NCBI GenBank assembly: GCA_016432725.1
Contig: JACJDG010000003.1
Location: 6,168,001-6,232,000 of the forward strand
Source of the DNA: Streptomyces sp. DHE7-1
GTDB taxonomy: Bacteria; Actinomycetota; Actinomycetes; Streptomycetales; Streptomycetaceae
Length of the DNA: 64,000 nucleotides
Direction: 5' to 3'
Under the pieces are notes generated by a model that was given only the letters and a program-made list of their open reading frames with translations, was not told the origin of the DNA and ran no database searches. Both the position numbers and the translations under genes were made by a program. Numbering within the stretch: position 1 is the stretch's first letter; every line of letters begins with the position of its first letter. Positions 24,411-34,170 of the stretch are shown piece after piece.

Positions 24411-26572
24411 ATGACGCAGCCGTTCGAACTCCCGCACTTCTACATGCCGTATCCCGCGCGGCTCAACCCGCACCTCGACGAGGCACGGGCCCACTCGACG
24501 GCGTGGGCGCGCGAGATGGGCATGCTGGAGGGCTCCGGGATCTGGGAGCAGGCCGACCTGGAGGCGCACGACTACGGGCTCCTGTGCGCCTACACCCACC
24601 CCGACTGCGACGGACCCGCCCTCTCGCTGATCACCGACTGGTACGTGTGGGTGTTCTTCTTCGACGACCACTTCCTGGACATGTACAAGCGCACCCAGGA
24701 CCGCGCCGCCGGAAAGGCCCACCTGGACCGACTGCCCCTGTTCATGCCGCTCGACCCCGCCACGCCCGTGCCGGAGCCGGAGAACCCGGTCGAGGCGGGC
24801 CTCGCCGACCTGTGGCGGCGCACCGTGCCGACGATGTCCGTCGACTGGCGGCGGCGCTTCTCCGTCGCCACCGAGCACCTGCTCAACGAGTCCCTCTGGG
24901 AACTGTCCAACATCAACGAGGGGCGGATCGCCAACCCGGTCGAGTACATCGAGATGCGCCGCAAGGTGGGCGGCGCCCCTGGTCGGCGGGGCTGGTGGAG
25001 TACGCCACCGCCGAGGTGCCCGCAGCCGTCGCCGGCACCCGGCCGCTCAGGGTGCTCATGGAGACCTTCTCCGACGCGGTCCACCTGCGCAACGACCTTT
25101 TCTCCTACCAGCGCGAGGTGGAGGACGAGGGCGAGAACAGCAACGGCGTCCTCGTGCTGGAGCACTTCTTCGGCTGCACCACCCAGGAGGCCGCCGAGAC
25201 CGTCAACGACGTCCTCACCTCACGTCTGCACCAGTTCGAGCACACCGCCCTCACCGAAGTGCCGGCCGTCGCCCTGGAGAAGGGACTCGCCCCCGGCGAG
25301 GTCGCCGCGGTGGCCGCCTACGCCAAGGGGCTCCAGGACTGGCAGTCCGGCGGCCACGAATGGCACCTGCGCTCCAGCCGCTACATGAACGCGGGCGCCC
25401 GGTCCGCCTCCCCCTGGCAGGTGCCGAGCGGCCCCGGCACCTCGGCCGCCGATGTCGGCGCGCTGCTCGCCGCGGCCGCCGCGGAACGCCTGCGCGCCCA
25501 CGCGCACGTGCCGTTCCAGAAGGTCGGCCCGTCCCGGCTGCCCGACTTCCACATGCCGTACGAGCTGGCGCTGAGCCCCCATCTGGACTCGGCCCGCCAC
25601 AACCTCGTCACCTGGTCGCACCGCACGGGCATCCTCGGCGAGGGCGTCTGGGACGAGGACAAGCTCGCCGCGTACGACCTCGCGCTCTGCTCCGCCGGCC
25701 TCGACCCGGACGCCACCCCCGAGGCCCTCGACCTCAGCGCCCAGTGGCTCGCCTGGGGCACGTACGGCGACGACTACTACCCCCTGGTGTACGGCCACCG
25801 CCGGGACCTGGCCGCCGCCCGGCTGACCACGGCCCGGCTCTCCGCCTGCATGCCGGTGGACGGCGAACCGGCCGTCGTCCCCGTGAGCGCCATGGAGCGC
25901 GGCCTGACCGACCTCTGGGCGCGTACGACCGCGGAGATGACGCCCGGCCAGCGGCGCACCCTCAAGGCGGCCGTGGACACCATGACCGAGAGCTGGGTGT
26001 GGGAGCTGTCCAACCAGGCGCTGCACCGCGTCCCCGACCCGGTCGACTACCTGGAGATGCGGCGCTCGACCTTCGGCTCCGACCTCACCCTGAGCATGTG
26101 CCGGGTGGGCCACGGCCCGGCGATCCCGCCCGAGGTCTACCGCAGCGGACCGGTGCGCTCCCTGGAGAACGCCGCGATCGACTACGCCTGCCTGCTCAAC
26201 GACATCTTCTCGTACCAGAAGGAGATCGAGTACGAGGGCGAGATCCACAACGCCGTGCTCGTCGTGCAGAACTTCTTCGGCGTGGACTACCCGGCCGCGC
26301 TCGGCGTCGTGCACGACCTGACGACCCAGCGGATGCGGCAGTTCGAGCACGTCGTCGCGCACGAACTGCCGGTTCTCTACGAGGACTTCCAGTTGTCCGG
26401 TGAGGCGCGCGCGGCGATGGACGGCTATGTCCTCGACCTGCAGAACTGGATGGCGGGCATCCTCCACTGGCACCGGGAGGTCGACCGCTACAAGGCCGAG
26501 TGGCTCGGCAGCCGCGCCCACGGCTTCCTGCCGGGCCGTGCCCCCGGCGTGCCGGTGCCCTCCCCGGGCTGA
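24411..26572 (+). CDS. geoA: Germacradienol/geosmin synthase, frameshifted
   Basis: This is a two-domain terpene synthase. The N-terminal half has the Mg-binding FDDHFLD (near residue 86) and the NSE triad NDLFSYQREVEDEGE. It converts farnesyl diphosphate to germacradienol. The C-terminal half has GDDYYPLVYG and NDIFSYQKEIEYEGE and makes geosmin by retro-Prins fragmentation. The frame breaks at CCCC 24976-24979 (RRKVGGAP then WSAGLVEYA). Adding one C gives 720 aa, close to the usual about 726. The break falls within an essential domain of an otherwise perfect gene, so an error in the sequence is more likely than a real mutation. It starts at ATG 24411. Confidence 0.92.
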
Positions 26573-26752
26573 CGGAGCGGGCCGACGCAGCGGGCGTGAG
26601 CCGTGGGCCACCGGGCCGGCGGCTCACGCGCCGGCCCGCGTCCGGACACCGGTCCCAGGCATACCCCGTGCAACCCTCCGGCCAGTCTCACTCGTTCGTG
26701 TCTCGTCGCGGCCCGGCGCCCGGGGTAGGCACCCTCCGGAGGCGAGCGAACC

Positions 26753-27337
26753 ATGGAACAGACAGCGTTGCGGCCCAAGCCGATGCCCGGCCGGGAGCGC
26801 CGGGAGGAAACCGCCGCGGAGCCCGGCCCCGGCCGCCCGCACGCCGCGGGCCGCCGCGGCCGGCGGCCGCGGACCCTGCTGCTCGGGCTGCTGAGCGGAA
26901 CCGTCGTCCTGCTCTGCGGGGTGGGCATCGGCACGGTGGGCGCCACCGTGATCGGCTCGAGCCGGCCGGCCGGGCTGCGGCAGCAGGCCCCGCCGAGCGC
27001 CCACCCCGCCGGAACGGCCCCCCTGTCCACCGCCGCCACCGCCTTCCCGGCCCCCGCCGAACTCCGCGCCACCGGTGCGACGCTGGGGGTGGAGGCCGTG
27101 GACGCCCAGAAGGCGGGCGCGCTCGTGACCGGCGTCCACGTGCCCGGCCCCGGCTACACGGCCGGACTGGTCCGCGGCGACGTCCTGCTCCAGTTCGGCG
27201 CCGCCCGGGTGGACACCGCCACCGACCTGGCCCGCGCCGTGGCACAGGCCCGGCCCGGCGCCGCGGTGACCCTCACCGTCCGCCACGCCGGGGGCGGCTA
27301 CCAGCAGCTGACCGTCGTACCGGGTGTCGTGATCTGA
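26753..27337 (+). CDS. Single-pass membrane PDZ-domain protein
   Basis: This 194-aa protein starts at ATG 26753 with GGAGG twelve bases upstream. A basic cytoplasmic N-terminus (residues 1-45) leads into one membrane helix (TLLLGLLSGTVVLLCGVGIGTVGATV). An Ala/Pro-rich stalk and a C-terminal PDZ domain follow outside (LGVEAVDAQKAGALVTGVHVPGPGYTAGLVRGDVLLQ, VTLTVRHAGG). No protease domain is attached, unlike DegP/HtrA. It may be an adaptor that binds C-termini of exported proteins. It stands alone, with the M24 peptidase 191 bp downstream. Confidence 0.78.
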   Translation: MEQTALRPKPMPGRERREETAAEPGPGRPHAAGRRGRRPRTLLLGLLSGTVVLLCGVGIGTVGATVIGSSRPAGLRQQAPPSAHPAGTAPLSTAATAFPAPAELRATGATLGVEAVDAQKAGALVTGVHVPGPGYTAGLVRGDVLLQFGAARVDTATDLARAVAQARPGAAVTLTVRHAGGGYQQLTVVPGVVI

Positions 27338-27528
27338 GCGGCGGCACGCCGCCCGGCCGGGGCGCCCGGAACCCGCGGATCTCAGCGTTCCGGGCACCCT
27401 GCCGGGCCCCGCGCCCGCGAACCGCCGCGCGCGGACCCGGCCATCGGCTCGCGCAGCCCGGCCCGGCCGGGCAGGATGCTGCCCGGAACCGCTTCACCCC
27501 GCCACTCGACCGCGCTCGGAGGCCCCGG

Positions 27529-28656
27529 ATGACCGGCAGCACGCCCGCGCCCTTCACCGCCGACGACTACAGGGCCCGGATGGAGCGCGCCGCGCGCTCC
27601 GCCGCCGACGCCGGCCTCGCCGGACTGCTCGTGGCACCGGGTCCCGACATGGTCTGGCTGACCGGCTACACGCCCACCGCGGTCACCGAGCGGCTCACCG
27701 TGTTGGTGCTGGCCCCCGGACGCGACCCCGTGCTCGTGGTGCCCGCCCTGGAGGCACCGGACGCCGAGCGGTCGCCCGCCGCGTCCGTGCTCACCCTGCG
27801 TGACTGGACCGACGCCAAGGACCCCTACGCCGTCACCGCCGGACTCCTGGCGGAGCGGGGGCGCCTCGGCATCAGCGACAACACCTGGGCGATGCACCTG
27901 CTGGGCCTCCAGCGCACCCTGCCCAGCACCTCCTACGCCGCCCTCACCGACGCCCTGCCCATGCTGCGCGGCGTCAAGGACGCCGCCGAACTGGAACTGC
28001 TGGCAGCCGCCGGAGCCGCCGCCGACCAGGCGTTCGAGGAGATCCGGAAGGTGCCCTTCGCCGGCCGTCGCGAGTCCGACATCGGCCGCGACCTCGCCGA
28101 CCTGCTGCTCCGCTTCGGGCACTCCCAGGTCGACTTCACCATCGTCGGCTCGGGCCCCAACGGCGCCAACCCGCACCACGAGGTCGGCGACCGCGTCATC
28201 CGGCCCGGTGACATGGTGGTCCTGGACTTCGGCGGCCTCAAGGACGGCTACGGCTCGGACACCACGCGCACGGTGCACGTCGGGGAGCCGACCGAGGAGG
28301 AGCGCCGGGTCCACGACACCGTCCGCGCCGCGCAGGAGGCGGGCTTCCGGGCCGTGCGGCCGGGCGTCGCCTGTCAGGAGGTCGACCGCGCCGCCCGCGC
28401 GGTGATCACCGACGCCGGATACGGCGAGTACTTCATCCACCGCACCGGGCACGGCATCGGCGTCACCACGCACGAGCCGCCGTACATGATCGAGGGCGAG
28501 GAGCAGCCCCTGGTGCCCGGCATGTGCTTCTCGGTGGAGCCCGGCGTCTATCTGCCGGGCCGGTTCGGCGTGCGCATCGAGGACATCGTCACGGTGACCG
28601 CGGACGGCGGACGCCGCCTCAACAACACCACCCGTGAGATGGTCGTGGTGGACTGA
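27529..28656 (+). CDS. M24 family aminopeptidase (Xaa-Pro peptidase type)
   Basis: This 375-aa metallopeptidase starts at ATG 27529 behind GGAGG. The N-terminal creatinase-like domain covers residues about 1-140. The catalytic pita-bread domain has the metal ligands in order: D in VVLDFGG, D in GSDTTRTV, H in HRTGHGIG, E in SVEPGVYLPG and E in RIEDIVTV. It removes N-terminal residues, probably before proline, in the cytoplasm. It is a common Streptomyces PepP/PepQ-like enzyme; exact specificity is unknown. Confidence 0.87.
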   Translation: MTGSTPAPFTADDYRARMERAARSAADAGLAGLLVAPGPDMVWLTGYTPTAVTERLTVLVLAPGRDPVLVVPALEAPDAERSPAASVLTLRDWTDAKDPYAVTAGLLAERGRLGISDNTWAMHLLGLQRTLPSTSYAALTDALPMLRGVKDAAELELLAAAGAAADQAFEEIRKVPFAGRRESDIGRDLADLLLRFGHSQVDFTIVGSGPNGANPHHEVGDRVIRPGDMVVLDFGGLKDGYGSDTTRTVHVGEPTEEERRVHDTVRAAQEAGFRAVRPGVACQEVDRAARAVITDAGYGEYFIHRTGHGIGVTTHEPPYMIEGEEQPLVPGMCFSVEPGVYLPGRFGVRIEDIVTVTADGGRRLNNTTREMVVVD

Positions 28657-28711
28657 GGCGACCGGGACACACCCACTCTCGACGACGGATCGGAACGGCT
28701 GCGCGCGACCC

Positions 28712-29659
28712 ATGACCCAGGCACCGACACCCACCGCGGACACCGTCCGCCGACTGGTCCGCTCGCTGCTCAAGGAGAGCACCGGCCGGAACGCCGGCCG
28801 GGCCGGGGGACCGGACGTCCGCCCCGTCGGCGAGGACCACGAGCACACCTGGTGGGTCGGCACCCAGCAGGTGCTGCGCCTCGCCCCCGACCGGGACGCC
28901 TCCGCGCGCCGCCGCCGGGAACTGCGGCTGCGCGACCTGGTCCGCCCGCACGTACCCGTCACCGTCCCGGTCAGCGTCGCCCACGGCGACTGGGCGCCCG
29001 GACTCGCGTACACCCTCGACACGGTGGTGCCCGGCGGCACCGCCGACGAGCACGACGTCTCCGCCGTCGGCGAGGACGACCTCGCCGGGCTGCTCGGCGG
29101 GCTGCGCGCGGTGCCGGTACGGCAGGCCGAGGCGCTCGGGGTGCCGCGCACCGCCCCGCGCTCCCTGGACGCGCTGCGCCGCATGGCCGTGCAGGCGGCC
29201 GAACGGCTCGCCGCCGCCGACGAGTTCGACGCCACCCGGCTGCATCTCACCCCGCCCGGCGCCGCCCAGCTCGCCGCGCAGCACGGCACCGCCGTCCTGA
29301 CCCACCACGGCCTCATCGGGGAGCACCTGGTGGTCAGCGCCGACGGCCGGGTGCGCGGTGTCCTGGACTGGACCGAGGCGGCCCTCGGCGACCCCGCCGA
29401 GGACATCGCCGGGCTCGCCGTGGCCGTCGGTTCCCCGGCCGCCGTGCGGGCCGCCACCCTCGCCGGATACGGCCCCCGCCCCTGTCTGCGCGGCCTGTGG
29501 CTCGCCCGCTGCGACACCGTGCTGCGGCTCGCCGGCCACCTGGAGGGCCGCGCCCCCGGCTCCCTGACGGTGCTGCGCAGCCGGCTGCGGCGCGCCTGGG
29601 AGCCGATCCTGCTGGAGCGGGTGACCGACTTCAAGGACGAGGACGACACCCCGCCGTAG
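28712..29659 (+). CDS. Aminoglycoside phosphotransferase-fold protein lacking the catalytic Asp
   Basis: This 315-aa protein has the APH/choline-kinase fold: an N-terminal ATP-binding lobe (EDHEHTWWVGTQQVLRLAPD) and a C-terminal lobe with VLDWTEAALGDPAEDIAGL, which holds the metal-binding Asp. The usual catalytic loop HGDxxxxN reads THHGLIGEHLVV. The Asp is replaced by Gly and the Asn by His, so normal phosphotransfer is doubtful. Related Streptomyces proteins with HNDLKGEHLL-type loops exist, so this may be a natural variant. It follows the M24 peptidase by 55 bp. Start ATG 28712. Confidence 0.75.
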   Translation: MTQAPTPTADTVRRLVRSLLKESTGRNAGRAGGPDVRPVGEDHEHTWWVGTQQVLRLAPDRDASARRRRELRLRDLVRPHVPVTVPVSVAHGDWAPGLAYTLDTVVPGGTADEHDVSAVGEDDLAGLLGGLRAVPVRQAEALGVPRTAPRSLDALRRMAVQAAERLAAADEFDATRLHLTPPGAAQLAAQHGTAVLTHHGLIGEHLVVSADGRVRGVLDWTEAALGDPAEDIAGLAVAVGSPAAVRAATLAGYGPRPCLRGLWLARCDTVLRLAGHLEGRAPGSLTVLRSRLRRAWEPILLERVTDFKDEDDTPP

Positions 29660-29692
29660 CCACCGGCCCCGGCACGCCGGCGTGGCCCCGGC

Positions 29693-31437
29693 TCAGGGCT
29701 GGATCAGCACCACGCACGACTCCCCGGGCACCTGCAGCAGTCCGTCCGGGCCCGGCGCACGTACCGGGTCCCACGCGGCGAGGACCTCCACCCGGCCGGT
29801 GCCCAGCGGGATCGCGGCCGGCTCCTTGCCCAGGTTCACCGCCACCCGGACGTCCCCGCGCCGGAACGCCAGCCAGCGGGCCTCGGGTCGTGGGCCACCT
29901 TCGTGTCGGCGAGGTCGGGATCGGTCAGGTCCGGCTGCTCCCGGCGCAGCGAGATCAGCCGCCGGTACCAGGCCAGCACGCGCGCGTGCGGCTCGCGTTC
30001 CCGCTCCGACCAGTCGAGGCAGGACCGGTCCCGGGTCGCCGGGTCCTGCGGATCCGGTACGTCCTCCTCGGCCCAGCCGTGCTGCGCGAACTCCCGTCGC
30101 CTGCCTTGCCGTACGGCCTCGGCCAGTTCCGGGTCCGTGTGGTCGGTGAAGAACTGCCAGGGGGTGCCCGCCGCCCACTCCTCGCCCATGAACAGCATCG
30201 GCGTGAACGGCGCGGTCAGCGTGAGCGCCGCCGCGCAGGCCAGCAGACCGGGGGAGAGACGCGCGGAGAGCCGGTCCCCCTGCGCCCGGTTGCCGATCTG
30301 GTCGTGGGTCTGGCTGTAGCCCAGCAGCCGGTGCCCGGCCACCCGGGCCCGGTCCAGCGGCCGGCCGTGGGCGCGGCCGCGGAAGCTCGAGTACGTCCCG
30401 TCGTGGAACCAGCCCCCGGTGAGCGTCTTGGCGAGCGCGTCGAAGGGGTCCCGCGCGAAGTCGGCGTAGTACGCCTGGGACTCGCCGGTCAGCGCGGTGT
30501 GCACGGCGTGGTGGAAGTCGTCGTTCCACTGGGCGTGCAGCCCGAGGCCGTTCTCCGCGCGCGGCGTGATGAACCGCGGGTTGTTCAGGTCCGACTCGGC
30601 GATCAGCGACAGCGGGCGGCCCAGTTCGCCCGCGAGGCCGTCGACGGCGGCGGACAGCTCCTCCAGGAAGTGGCACGCGCGCGTGTCGTACAGCGCGTGC
30701 ACGGCGTCCAGCCGCAGCCCGTCGAGCCGGTAGTCCCGCAGCCACGCCAGCGCGCTGCCCACCAGGAACGCGCGCACCTCGTCCGAGCCGGGCGCGTCCA
30801 GGTTCACCGCCGAACCCCACGGCGTGTGGTGCGTGTCGGTGAAGTACGGCCCGAACTCCGGCAGGTAATTGCCCGACGGGCCCAGGTGGTTGTGCACCAC
30901 GTCCAGGATCACGGCGAGACCGAGCTCGTGTGCCCGGTCCACGAACCGCTTCAGCGCCTCGGGGCCGCCGTACGGCTCGTGCACCGCCCACAGCGACACC
31001 CCCTCGTACCCCCAGCCGTGCCGTCCGGGGAACGGGCACAACGGCATCAACTCCACATGGCTGATGCCGAGTTCCACCAGGTGCTCCAGCCGGCCCGCGG
31101 CCGCGTCCAGGGTGCCCTCGGGGGTGAACGTGCCCACGTGCAGCTCGTAGAGCACCGCCCCCGGCAGCCCGCGGCCCGCCCACGCGGCCCGCCACGCGTG
31201 GCGTCCGTGGTCGACGACCGCGCTCAGGCCGTCCGGGCCGTCCGGCTGCCGGCGCGAGCGCGGGTCGGGCCGCACCGGGCCGTCGTCCAGCGCGAACCCG
31301 TACCGCGAGCCGTCCCGCGCCGTGGCCTCCCCCCGCCACCAGCCGGCCCGCCGCGGATCGGGTTCCAACGCGCCTGTCGCGCCGTCGCAATGGAGCGTCA
31401 CACGGTCTGCCCGCGGTGCCCACACCTCGAACTGCAC
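29693..31437 (-). CDS. treZ: Malto-oligosyltrehalose trehalohydrolase, frameshifted near the end
   Basis: This GH13 enzyme releases trehalose from maltooligosyl-trehalose made by TreY. It has the N-terminal FEVWAPRADRV domain, then VILDVVHNHLG, DGLRLDAVHAL (nucleophile Asp), LIAESDLNNPRF (acid/base Glu) and SQTHDQIGNR. The frame breaks at GGG 29885-29887 on the plus strand (KVAHDP then EARWLAFRRGDVRVAVNLG). With one base restored the protein is 581 aa, a normal length. GTG 31437 has a GGGGG ribosome site. treY and glgX lie 3-7 kb further on the same strand, but other genes intervene. Confidence 0.88.
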
Positions 31438-31489
31438 GGACGGTCCCCCTTCGTCTGCTCACCGTGATGGAGTCACCTCCATCGTGCCG

Positions 31490-31512
31490 CGAAAGCGATC
31501 AATCCGCTTTCG
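31490..31512. promoter_or_regulatory. Inverted repeat in the treZ upstream region
   Basis: CGAAAGCG (31490-31497) and CGCTTTCG (31505-31512) form perfect 8-bp arms around ATCAATC. The site is 53 bp upstream of the treZ start, with the FHA gene diverging on the other side. The dyad resembles operators of LacI-type sugar regulators in form. A second small dyad, GATGGAG-TCAC-CTCCATC (31466-31483), lies between it and treZ. Confidence 0.45.
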
Positions 31513-31612
31513 AATCCGGGCTTTCCCGAAGGGTGTCGCGCCGGTACGCCGGTGTCGGCACCGTTTTCCCCGATTCTGGACACCGGGGTTCACACCCCTG
31601 ACAATCACCAGC

Positions 31613-32172
31613 GTGACGTCGTCCTTCGAGTTCCCCTGCAACCCGCGCGGCTGTCCGACGCGGAGCGCGACAAGGCGCTGCGGGCGCTGCGGGAGGGCGT
31701 CGCCATGGGACGGCTGTCGCACGACACCTTCGTGCACCGCATGGAACTGGCCCTCGCCGCCCACGGCGCGGACGAACTCGCCGCCCTCACCGCCGACCTG
31801 CCCCGCGAGAACCGATTCTCGCGCGCGGTGTTCGGCACCGTCGGGGCCGTCTCCGGCTTCACCGTGCGGCTGCGCCGGGCCTGGCAGGCCGAGCGGCTGC
31901 CCAAGCTGCTCCTGCCGCACCCGGAGGGCGGACACCCGCTGCGCATCGGCCGCGATCCCGCCAACGGGCTGCGCCTCAACCACGACACGGTCTCCCGGGT
32001 GCACGCCGAACTGCGGCGCCAGGGCGGCATGTGGATCCTCAGGGACCTCGGCTCCACCAACGGCACCACCGTCAACGGCCGCCGGGTGACCGGCGCCGTC
32101 GTGGTCCGCGAGGGCGACCAGGTCGCCTTCGGCCGCACCGCCTTCCGGCTGGCGGCGCACCGCGACACCTGA
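31613..32172 (+). CDS. DUF1707-FHA domain protein, frameshifted near the start
   Basis: A DUF1707 domain (ARLSDAERDKALRALREGVAMGRLSHDTFVHRMELAL) is followed by a C-terminal FHA phosphopeptide-binding domain (RIGRDPANGL, DTVSRVHAEL, LRDLGSTNGTTVNG, GDQVAFGRTAFRL). The natural start is probably GTG 31613 (VTSSFEF). It leads into the main frame only if one C is added to CCCC at 31633-31636, giving 186 aa. Without correction the main frame would need a start near 31552 with an unrelated N-terminus. FHA proteins of this kind bind Thr-phosphorylated partners of Ser/Thr kinases. Confidence 0.8.
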
Positions 32173-32260
32173 CCGGACCGGCGCACGGCCGTCCGCCCGC
32201 GCGGTTCCGTTCGGGTGAGTGGGGGTGGGGAGCGCGGGCCGCCGTGCCGATGCAAGGGGC

Positions 32261-32674
32261 ATGACGTACTTCACCCGAGCAACCGCGGCCGCCGGCGCCG
32301 TGCTGGCCGCCGCCGGCCTCCTCGTCGCGGGGCCGGCCCAGGCCGCGCCCCGCGCCACATCGTCCGGCGACTGGCTCTTCCTCACCGTCACCCGCGGCGA
32401 GAGCCCGTCCCTCGACTCCCGCGGCACCCTGCTGCTGTGCGACCCGCCGCAGGGGCACCCGCACGCGGCCGACGCCTGCGCCGCGCTCACCCGGGCCGGC
32501 GGGGACATCGCGCGCATCCCGCAGAAGGACGTGTTCTGCCCGATGATCTACGCCCCCGTGACCGCCCGGGCGCACGGGGAGTGGAAGGGGCGGCCGGTCG
32601 AGTTCCAGGAGACGTACGCCAGCAACTGCGTCATGGACGCCCGTACGGGTTCGGTCTTCGCCCTGGACGACTGA
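32261..32674 (+). CDS. Subtilisin inhibitor-like protein (SSI family)
   Basis: This 137-aa secreted protein has an AAGGGGC ribosome site and a signal peptide ending ...GPAQAAP. The mature domain has the four SSI cysteines (LLLCDPP, ADACAAL, VFCPMIY, SNCVMDA) and ends RTGSVFALDD. The reactive-site loop reads CPMIYAP, so P1 is Met, as in classical SSI with CPMVYDP. It inhibits extracellular subtilisin-like proteases and acts in development-linked proteolysis. It sits next to an M14 peptidase gene, but those are not SSI targets. Confidence 0.92.
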   Translation: MTYFTRATAAAGAVLAAAGLLVAGPAQAAPRATSSGDWLFLTVTRGESPSLDSRGTLLLCDPPQGHPHAADACAALTRAGGDIARIPQKDVFCPMIYAPVTARAHGEWKGRPVEFQETYASNCVMDARTGSVFALDD

Positions 32675-32727
32675 CCCGCACGGGACCGGCCGGGCGGGCA
32701 GGACGGCGCCCAGGGCGCCACGGACCC

Positions 32728-32746
32728 GGGCGGACGCGGTCCGCCC
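32728..32746. terminator. Hairpin between convergent SSI and M14 peptidase genes
   Basis: GGGCGGAC and GTCCGCCC form a perfect 8-bp stem with a 3-nt loop in the 133-bp gap between the two stop codons. A bidirectional terminator is likely. Confidence 0.45.
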
Positions 32747-32807
32747 CGTGGAGCGCCGGGGCGCGGGGCGGCGCGGACGCCGCACTCCGCTCCGCCCCGG
32801 CGACGCC

Positions 32808-34058
32808 TCACTCCGCCAGCTCCCGGGCCTGCTGGGCCGCCACCAGCACCGTCCGGGCCTGGTGCTCCACCTGGTCCTCCACAGGCACCCAGCGGGCCCG
32901 GAAGCGCGCCGCGTAGGCCTCGCACCAGAAGGCGACGAGCCGCTCCAGACCGGGGGCCGCCCGGTCGTCCGTCTCCCGCAGCACCCGAAGCAGCATCGCC
33001 GCGGCCCGCAGCGGCAGCCGCCGCCCGAAGGCGTCCACACTGCCGACGTAGGCCATCGTCGTCGCGGCCGGCGGGGTCTGGACCCAGTCCCGGGCCAGCC
33101 CCGGCATCAGATCGAGGACCCAGCGGGCGGCCCGCAGCAGCGGCCCGTCCGTGTCGCCCAGCCGCGGCAGCGCGTCGTCGAACACCCGCTCGACCGCCAG
33201 CGCGTCCCGCAGCAGCCGCGCCGCCAGCCGCCGTATCGCGGCCGCCGGCGCCGGGTGCGGGGCCGGGTCGCCGACCATGTCGCTGGCCCACATCGGGACC
33301 TCCACCACCGCCGTCAGACCGCCGTAGCGGTGCGCGTGGTACCAGGTGCTGCGCCGGGCGTCGTCCGGCAGGCTCGGGTAGGCGACACCGCTCTCGGGGC
33401 CGGGCATCACATGCACCCCGGGCCCCGAGGCCGGCCAGCCCGCCGCGTCCGAGGCGCCCGTCTCCACCGGTATGTGCAGCTCGGCCGCCGACTTGGCGAA
33501 CGGCTCGGCGAGGCCCGGCACGTCCTTCGTCAACTGCACCCAGCTGCCGCCCAGATCGGTGCCGTGCAGCGTCACCTGGAGGTACGGGCGCACCTCGTCG
33601 ATCACCCCGGTCAGGGCCCGTGTCTCGGGCGGCAGCCGGTCGGGCGGCAGCACGGCGGGCGACCACTCGGGCTGCTCCGCGCCCGTGGGCCGGTAGAACC
33701 CCCGGTGGTAGTCGAGCAGGCTGCGCGGCGCCGGGGTCACATGCAGGCTCGCGCCGTCCGGATCCGCGCACAGCAGGAAGTGCCAGGAGATGTCCGTCCT
33801 CAACTCGCGTGCGGACAGCACCCGTTCGGCCAGCTCCCGCAGGGTGCAGCCGCCCGTCGGTTCGTTGGCGTGGGCACCCGCCACCACCAGCACCGCCCGG
33901 CGGGCGTGCCCCACCGACAGCAGGTGCAGCGGCCGGCCGGCCCGCGAGGCGCCCACCTGCCTGAGCGCGCACAGCCGGGGCTCCGTGGCGGCCAGCGCCC
34001 GGGCGGAGGCGACCAATTGGGGAACGCTGGGATAGCGCAGCTCCGGCAGGAGACTCAC
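32808..34058 (-). CDS. M14 family zinc carboxypeptidase
   Basis: This is a 416-aa protein if translated from GTG 34058 (VSLLPELRYP); the frame is open back to 34157. The M14 signature is VVAGAHANEPTGG (H-x-x-E zinc ligands) with the third ligand His in VTLHGTDLGG. A C-terminal Glu in AVVEVPMW fits the catalytic residue. There is no signal peptide from this start, so it appears cytoplasmic. It cleaves C-terminal residues or a peptidoglycan-like substrate; specificity is unknown. It separates treY from treZ on the same strand. Confidence 0.78.
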   Translation of the reverse strand: MSLLPELRYPSVPQLVASARALAATEPRLCALRQVGASRAGRPLHLLSVGHARRAVLVVAGAHANEPTGGCTLRELAERVLSARELRTDISWHFLLCADPDGASLHVTPAPRSLLDYHRGFYRPTGAEQPEWSPAVLPPDRLPPETRALTGVIDEVRPYLQVTLHGTDLGGSWVQLTKDVPGLAEPFAKSAAELHIPVETGASDAAGWPASGPGVHVMPGPESGVAYPSLPDDARRSTWYHAHRYGGLTAVVEVPMWASDMVGDPAPHPAPAAAIRRLAARLLRDALAVERVFDDALPRLGDTDGPLLRAARWVLDLMPGLARDWVQTPPAATTMAYVGSVDAFGRRLPLRAAAMLLRVLRETDDRAAPGLERLVAFWCEAYAARFRARWVPVEDQVEHQARTVLVAAQQARELAE

Positions 34059-34170
34059 CCCCGACTTGTCCAACCGGCTTCGCCCTCCCAGTGCCGCACG
34101 GCGTGGGTGAACTGTCAAGGACAGCGGGGGGAGCCTCGAAGGGGCGCCCGGGCGCATTCACCGACCCGCC

